Below are positions 57,946-64,000 of a stretch of DNA of 64,000 nucleotides, in pieces; position 1 is the stretch's first letter, and each line of letters begins with the position of its first letter. This DNA is from Troglohyphantes excavatus (taxonomy: Eukaryota > Arthropoda > Arachnida > Araneae > Linyphiidae): the NCBI GenBank assembly GCA_963932185.1, contig OZ010674.1, forward strand, positions 28,069,309 to 28,133,308, in the 5' to 3' direction. A program made the translations under genes and the position numbers. The notes beneath the pieces were generated by a model. It was not told where the DNA came from and searched no databases. It saw only the letters and a program-made list of their open reading frames with translations.

Positions 57946-58570
57946 TATCCAAGAATTACTCAATGTTATTAACTTGAAACATATATTTTTCTAATATACA
58001 GATCAGTATATCAGCTTCAATGCAAATATAGACGAATTACACAAAACAGCTTATTCTGCATATCTAAAATTAAAGAGAAATGAAACATTTCTAACACAGA
58101 ATATATACTAATGAATAATAATGTTTAAGTTACGTTAAGTAACGTTTATATTATCAGCTAGAGGGTTTTTTAAAGCAAATGTGCTTGATCTTTCTTTTGC
58201 TTTGGTCAAAATTATGAATTCTTTTATCAAACTGAAATTTCCTTTCCTTCATGCTACTACAACCATTTATTAAAATTTTCCAATATATCGAAACAATTAG
58301 ATGAAATCTATAAATTTTATATTTGAAAAAAATATTTGATGAGAATGATTTTACTCCGTCAATTAATTAACTTTTGTAGTTCTGAATGAATCCTCATGTC
58401 ACCCTGAATAGCAGGAAAAAAAGTTTTATAAGAAAATAGATTAAATAGTCTAAAACATTTCAATTACTAATGAGATCATATATATATATTTAGGCTTGAA
58501 AAAGGTTTGGCAAAATATCCAAGTATCTAAATTAGTTTCTAAAAAAATACCTGGCAAAGTTTATAGTTAA
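57946..58570. other. AT-rich spacer
   Basis: Nothing was recognised. Confidence 0.5.
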
Positions 58571-58574
58571 AAAA

Positions 58575-58705
58575 GAAAATTCGATATTTTAAAAAATCGA
58601 TTATTTAAAAAAATAATCGATTATTTATAATAATAATAATAATAATAATAAAAATCGATTATTTTAAATAATCGATTATTTAAAAAAAATCGATTCTTTT
58701 AAAAT
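58575..58705. repeat. ATCGATTATT / AAT low-complexity block
   Basis: Seven copies of AATCGATT-type motifs surround an (AAT)n run at 58628-58650. Much of it can pair with itself. Confidence 0.8.
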
Positions 58706-61700
58706 ACTTTAGTATTTTTTATTTTGTACTAATTGCTGGATAGGGTGTTTACATTAAGTTAAATTTGGAAATTCTAGTTTGGTATACCTTCCTATTTTGT
58801 TATTAAAATTACTGTCAGACTCAAAGTTATATTTGGTTAAAGATTTGAGAAGACTTTTATTCACACAAATTTTCTTATAAATATTAAATGTAAAAAAAAT
58901 TATGAAATATATTTTCCCATCATATTGAGGTTGTAGTGTTTTCGTTCGGACTATCATTCCTTAAAATTAGTTAAGTACATTTAGTAAAATTTCAATTGTT
59001 TAATACAATAAAATATGAGCGAATAGGGAAACACGCCCTATCTTTTGTAAACATTAAAAATTTCTATTCACCATTGCCATTGGAATTTTTTTACAGAAAA
59101 GATCTGCTGAATTAAAACTCATTATATTATTCAGAATACATCGCAATATTTGATTTAACGCGCTGAAAGTTTCCTAGTATCCCCGAATGAAAATCATTAG
59201 ACATTATTATTCATTGCTTTAAAGAGAAAATTTATGAATCTACATGCAAAACGGACATTTCTTTTGATTTTTTTTATTCCATTGCTTACTGAAATAAAAA
59301 AAAAAAATGAAAATAGCCATTAGGAATAACACAGAAGAGCATCATAAATAAATGTCAGCAATTGTTTATGTAGGCTATCTATTTAATGGTCCCATTTCGT
59401 GGAATTTTTAAGTATGCTTAAAATTAGAGCACCACGCTGTCTTCAAGGGAGATGTTGGTCCGGAGAAAGGTTTTATGTGGAGCGTCAGCAGATTAGATAA
59501 ATAGGATATGGCCGCCAACGAAATTCGCCAAGAAAACGAAGACATTCAAGCTTTTGCGTCTAATTCCACGATGCCTTTTGCTTTGTTTTAAAATTTTACT
59601 CGCATCGGGTAATAATTTCCTATCGAACATAATTCATGTCAATCGTGCTATTTTTCAGAGAGTTATAGCGTCGGAAAGAATCCTCCTTAAATCGTAATAT
59701 AGTATGTCTATCGTGATACCCCATGCAGGTAATTTTAACACTGTAAAGTTTGCCATGCGCCTGATAGACACAATCCAAGGCGAATCAAATTAGAGGTAGG
59801 ACGAAATTGGAAAAATAAGGACTGGAATAGCGTATTCTTTTTAGGTGTCGTCACTTATTACGCCACGCATCTCGATTTGATCCGCTTTTGGTTTTTTCAT
59901 TAAACCCTGCCAAAGACCAGCCCACTTAAGAATAAAGTATAATAAGAAACGATCATCTTAACACATAAATACATTGCACAGCAGAGAGCAATTGTCTAAC
60001 TTTCATAAATCTTTTCACTCGAGGTAAAACATTCCCCCCCCCCCCCCTCCTCCCCAACAACCACTCAGAATCTCTGGTCACCCTGTTCGCCCAATGTGTG
60101 AAATCTTCTGGTCAATTTATCATTTGTTAGTTCTTGCGAGCCTTTCATTGGCAATAAGTGACGGTACCAAATAGTAAGAATTTTTTCAATTCGTCTCAAT
60201 TGCAATCAGATTCGCCTTGCATTTAAAAGCACGATAGTTGCAGGGTTAAAAACGTTTCACGTCAAATGAGCTTAATTTTTTTCCCTAAATTAGGGGAAAA
60301 CAACTAAACTCTAAACATCATTAAACAAATTTTCCTAATTTAGGGGAAAAAAATTAAACTCAATTAAAATTGTTGCCTTTATTTATTCAGGCTAAATTTT
60401 TATAAATAAATCAATTTAACGACATTTCCATTCTATTTTGATATAATTTTACGTTAAAATTTTTCTTGTCAGAAGATTAATCAGATTCTTTCTACAAAAG
60501 TATATTTCGTAGTAGTTACTTCTTCTAGTATATGAGAAACTAACTGAACAAAAACTGCATCTAACATTTTGTGGCTTTTGGATATCATTAGGAATAAATC
60601 AACCATATCCTGATATCTACCATTACTAACAGTCAGGATTGGTTTATATTTATCGTATTGATCGACTTGATATCAACTTGACGCATTAAGTTAAGGTCAA
60701 TGTGCTAACGTATAATACAAATGATACAACTGAGTATCTGTAATACATATAAAAGATTATATATGTGGTTCAGCGTTGCTGTGAATAACTTTATATACGG
60801 AATATAATGAGTACAGAGGAACGAACTGTTGGTTTGTTGGCGATTTTCTTGGGAACTGTTAACAAAAAAGTGAGTTTTTATTAAGGGAGTCCCAAATCGT
60901 AATTTTTTAATTAATGAATTCAAAAATACATTTTTTTGTATTATTAGAACATCTTTATTCTAAACAACAATCAATGAAAAAAAATACATATTTAAAAAGT
61001 TTGTTTGCGTTTATGAGATTTTTAATTATAAAAATACTGTTCCTCCTTCAATTTTTAATTGATTAAATAACTTTAAAGTGTATACAACAGACGTATGAAT
61101 AGATTTTTGCAGATGTGTATTTTAATTGTTTTAAAAATCTTATTTTAATTTAACAACCCAAAAAAAAATATTCACATTTCTATGTTCATTAATTCGTAAA
61201 AAAATAATTTATAACTTAATTTAAAAAAGGCTATTCCTACGTTCATAAAACAAAAATTAAAGCTTCAAAAACTGTTAATAGTTTATTTTTAAGTAAATGT
61301 TTTACAAAGCCTTAGCATTTTAATCGTGATCAAAATTAAAAAATATATATTTTGAGTAAATGACGAATGTTGCAGACGAAAAGTAGATTGACAGACGATA
61401 AATGTTATATAAACATGTAAACAAAAACCTGTTCCTTTTCTTCTACTGCTTTGAAATTTTGTACACAACTTTTTATTTACGTATAGCATCGTTTTAAGCG
61501 AAAAAATAGCAATTTTTTTCGGAACTTGGAATTCTGGTCGTCTTCCTTAATGTAAAAATATGTACTTTTTTTAGGCTTACTTGTGATATATACAATTAGA
61601 GAAAATAATTAACAATTTTATCAAAAAAAAAAATGAAGAGGAGTGTATTTTGGCAGCAAATTGGAGTAGACATTTGTAATCTATTCCAGTTTTTGATAAT

Positions 61701-62485
61701 TTTTTGTGATGCAAAATAAATATGAATTTATTATTTATATCAACTCGGATAATAATTGATAATCAGGGAAGTCAGAAATTGTTGGGCATTGGCCATTGTT
61801 CGGTTGTATCACGTTTAACTGTATTGACATGATAATTTTTTTTTGCCCAACTAATTCTCTTATATTTTAAATAGTTCACTTATCTTTAGTATCAACAAAG
61901 TAGTTAAAGTATCGAAAAAATAATTTATTATGTGCGTTTAAACAACTAAACGATTACTAACGATATTTAACTAAACGATAAAAAATTGTGACCACTCTAT
62001 ATTACTACTATACAATTTACATGATTACTTGAAATTGCAAGTTTTGAATATTCACGTAAAGATAATTTAGTTTATTAAAAAAAGTTCTATTTATATTTTG
62101 ATATTGTAAAAATAGTGAATATATAATTTTTTTTTTCAAAATTTTCAACTGTTTAATTTTTTGAAAAAAATTGTTCAATTGTTTCAAAATTTTAAATTAA
62201 ATATAAATAAAGATAATAGCTATGTGTGTAAAAACTGAAAATACAAAAATCACCATCTTACATACACTTTTTCCTTATCTGATTCACAGCCATTCTCTTA
62301 GTTTTTCGGTTATTAAATGCCAACTTTATTTTATGACTAGCTAGTTTTAACGAGGCATACAATTTAACATTAAACTTTGACTTACGTGTACGTATGTAGA
62401 TCTATTGTGTAAATTACCCCTAGGACTAACCGTAGTTAACTTTAAACTGAATGTAGTGCTAACCTTTCAACACTTCCAGTTTTAC
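58706..62485. other. AT-rich gene-free stretch
   Basis: A GC-richer patch at 59430-59530 reads open for 20-odd codons on the plus strand but has no supported splice sites. A run of about 15 C lies at 60033-60047. TTTTCCCCTAAT-type segments recur at 60280-60350. No gene is supported. Confidence 0.45.
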
Positions 62486-62509
62486 ATGGCTAACGAAGAT
62501 GAAAGGACA
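62486..62509 (+). other. Possible minimal first coding exon
   Basis: ATG opens MANEDERT and runs directly into A|GTAAGTAAT, an excellent donor. The upstream 100 bases are GC-richer than average. With no partner exon in view it could equally be chance. Confidence 0.15.
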
Positions 62510-62744
62510 GTAAGTAATGTATGTAAAACGCGTTAGAACTCTTCAAAGGTGAAGTTTGAAGTTGCGCATCTGCTCAGTTGTTTAGTGAATGGGCTTTTAC
62601 TAATTCTCTTTGGTCAATGCTCATTAAACTATACTCATTGATAAGTTAACTTTTCTATACTATTCATGACGGTCAGCATCTATTGGTTGCTTTGACGCTG
62701 GTATAGTTAAAACGATATTTGTAAACATAATGGTGCATATACAC

Positions 62745-63170
62745 TGTAAAAAATGTGCTTAAATATGAGTACATGGATGTACTCGTTTTTCCTTGAGTAC
62801 AATTGCATCGTAAATGAGCGATGACGTACTCAAATTTAAGTAGTTGTACTTTCGTAAAAATGAGAAGTATGGTTTAATATTGATAATACCACTTTCTGTT
62901 CAAGTAAACGACCTGGTAGACCTAAAATATTTGTTCAGAAGAGGGTTTTCCACATTATTTGATGTCGATTGCTTTAATGAAAACTGAGTTATTACAACTC
63001 AATTATCTCACTTCACATTCTTTTGCCACGCCTTTTTAACATTTCTTCTATTTGTAACTTCTTCCTTCATGTCGCTCTGGTCACGCCTCTGGTAGTACAA
63101 CGGAAAAGGCCCTGGACTTCGGTACGGACAACATCAAGTAGACGGATTGGTTTCAATTCCATAATTGTTA
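62745..63170 (+). repeat. SINE family 2, copy 2
   Basis: It matches 45225-45680: GAGTACAATTGCATCGTAAA, TTATTTGATGTCGATTGC, GAGTTATTACAACTCAATTA, and a degraded tRNA-like part (CTGGTAGTACAACGGAAAAG). AAAAATGTGCTTAAATATGA marks its left side. Confidence 0.7.
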
Positions 63171-64000
63171 TAATTATAGAAATTTATGGAGCAAGCCTAT
63201 ATGTAAGCAAGCAACTTCTCTTTTTATTCATTTCTGAATACATGTCTTTTTCAAAAATGAAACTTATGTATTCGGAGCTATGATAAGCATCGAATGTAAT
63301 CAAAATTGAGTAAATTTTACTTATTTTTAAGTACCTATTTTTAACAATGTAGATGTTTAAAATATGATCTTGAAACGAGCACCGATAAGTATGGTAGTAC
63401 TATAGTTATCTCCTATCAGCCAATAGGGATAGTGGGTGGGCGGGATTTAGTTTAAAAATAGATTGCTAATTGGACAAAACCATAATTTTATAACTAGCCA
63501 AAATAACCGTTCTTCCCATTTTTTTGATTAAAAGCAACATATCGTAGAAGTTAATAAAGTACATATATTTTCTCTTCCAAAGTTTAGAATCCAATGTATC
63601 AGTTCAAGCTTTCACCTTTGTGTTTAAATGAAGCATTTAAAAATTGAAAAAAAATCCATGTCAGTGGTATAAATAACATACACAAATGCACGGGCTTTAG
63701 GTATAAACAAACTGTAGAAGTTATGGTGCCGGAGTTATAAATAATATTTAAAATAACATATGCTGGTTTTACATAAATACATTAGCTAGCGGTATATTTA
63801 TGTAAAAACAACACATAAGCAACATAGGCAAATGTTATAAAAATAACATTAACAAATGTCAGTATATGGTATTACTAACAACGCAAAGAAATACTGGTTT
63901 TATCTCTTTAATGTTTTTAGAATTTTTAAGCAGTTCTAAAATTAAATTCTTAAGACAGTGGATCTACAAATCTATAGCCACATAAAGACATAAATTATCA
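63171..64000. other. Spacer with weak promoter-type motifs
   Basis: CCAAT (63420-63424) and GGGTGGGCGGG (63434-63444) lie close together, resembling a CCAAT box and GC box, but no start codon with coding potential follows before the window ends. TAAATAACAT-type short repeats occur at 63670-63850. Confidence 0.25.

Overview
The window is AT-rich nuclear DNA of an arthropod, most likely a chelicerate of the spider type. The signs are split genes with GT-AG introns, cut-and-paste transposons with matching target-site duplications, and a tRNA-headed SINE family present in about a dozen copies that I associate, from memory only, with spider genomes. No operons, bacterial genes, CRISPR arrays, rRNA genes or intact tRNA genes were seen. 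Genes are sparse and most of the sequence is mobile DNA or unclassified AT-rich spacer.

Genes. The clearest is a single-exon, plus-strand ankyrin-repeat protein of 592 residues (10156-11934). The second is a minus-strand split gene. Three exons (19880-19952, 18539-18688, 17094-17351) join in perfect phase into a signal peptide plus the start of an extracellular domain resembling ionotropic receptor IR93a. A possible fourth exon lies at 15598-15667. The gene is incomplete: its channel-forming part is not recognisable here and probably lies beyond the left edge. If so, the ankyrin gene sits inside one of its introns on the opposite strand. Weaker plus-strand candidates are a terminal coding exon with poly(A) signal (44789-44845), a signal-peptide exon (47520-47660) and two short ATG-plus-donor segments (50857 and 62486). 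Two fragments of hAT-type transposase-like proteins are at 21441-21734 and 35436-35669.

Mobile DNA by region. 0.8-7.0 kb: two copies of a 1.15 kb TA-flanked element with long inverted repeats, the second split by a 3.1 kb hAT-type element with a perfect 8-bp duplication. 8.1-9.9 kb: a MITE family in which one copy is inserted inside another. 13.3-14.7 kb: a second hAT-type element. 15 kb: a 250-bp palindrome. 20-33.7 kb: dispersed copies of an unclassified repeat and two TTAA-flanked piggyBac-type MITEs. 35.9-38.2 kb: a SINE cluster and a third piggyBac-type MITE. 38.5-39.4 kb: an 8-bp-duplicating element that has inserted into a copy of itself, with a single intact relative at 56.8-57.3 kb. 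45-48.6 kb: a second SINE family and pogo-like fragments. 48.8-51.4 kb: a 2.5 kb inverted-repeat-bounded segment. The remainder to 64 kb is AT-rich spacer with scattered SINEs and simple repeats.

The genes do not form an evident pathway. The receptor would act at the membrane of sensory neurons. The ankyrin protein is a likely protein-binding adaptor of unknown partner.
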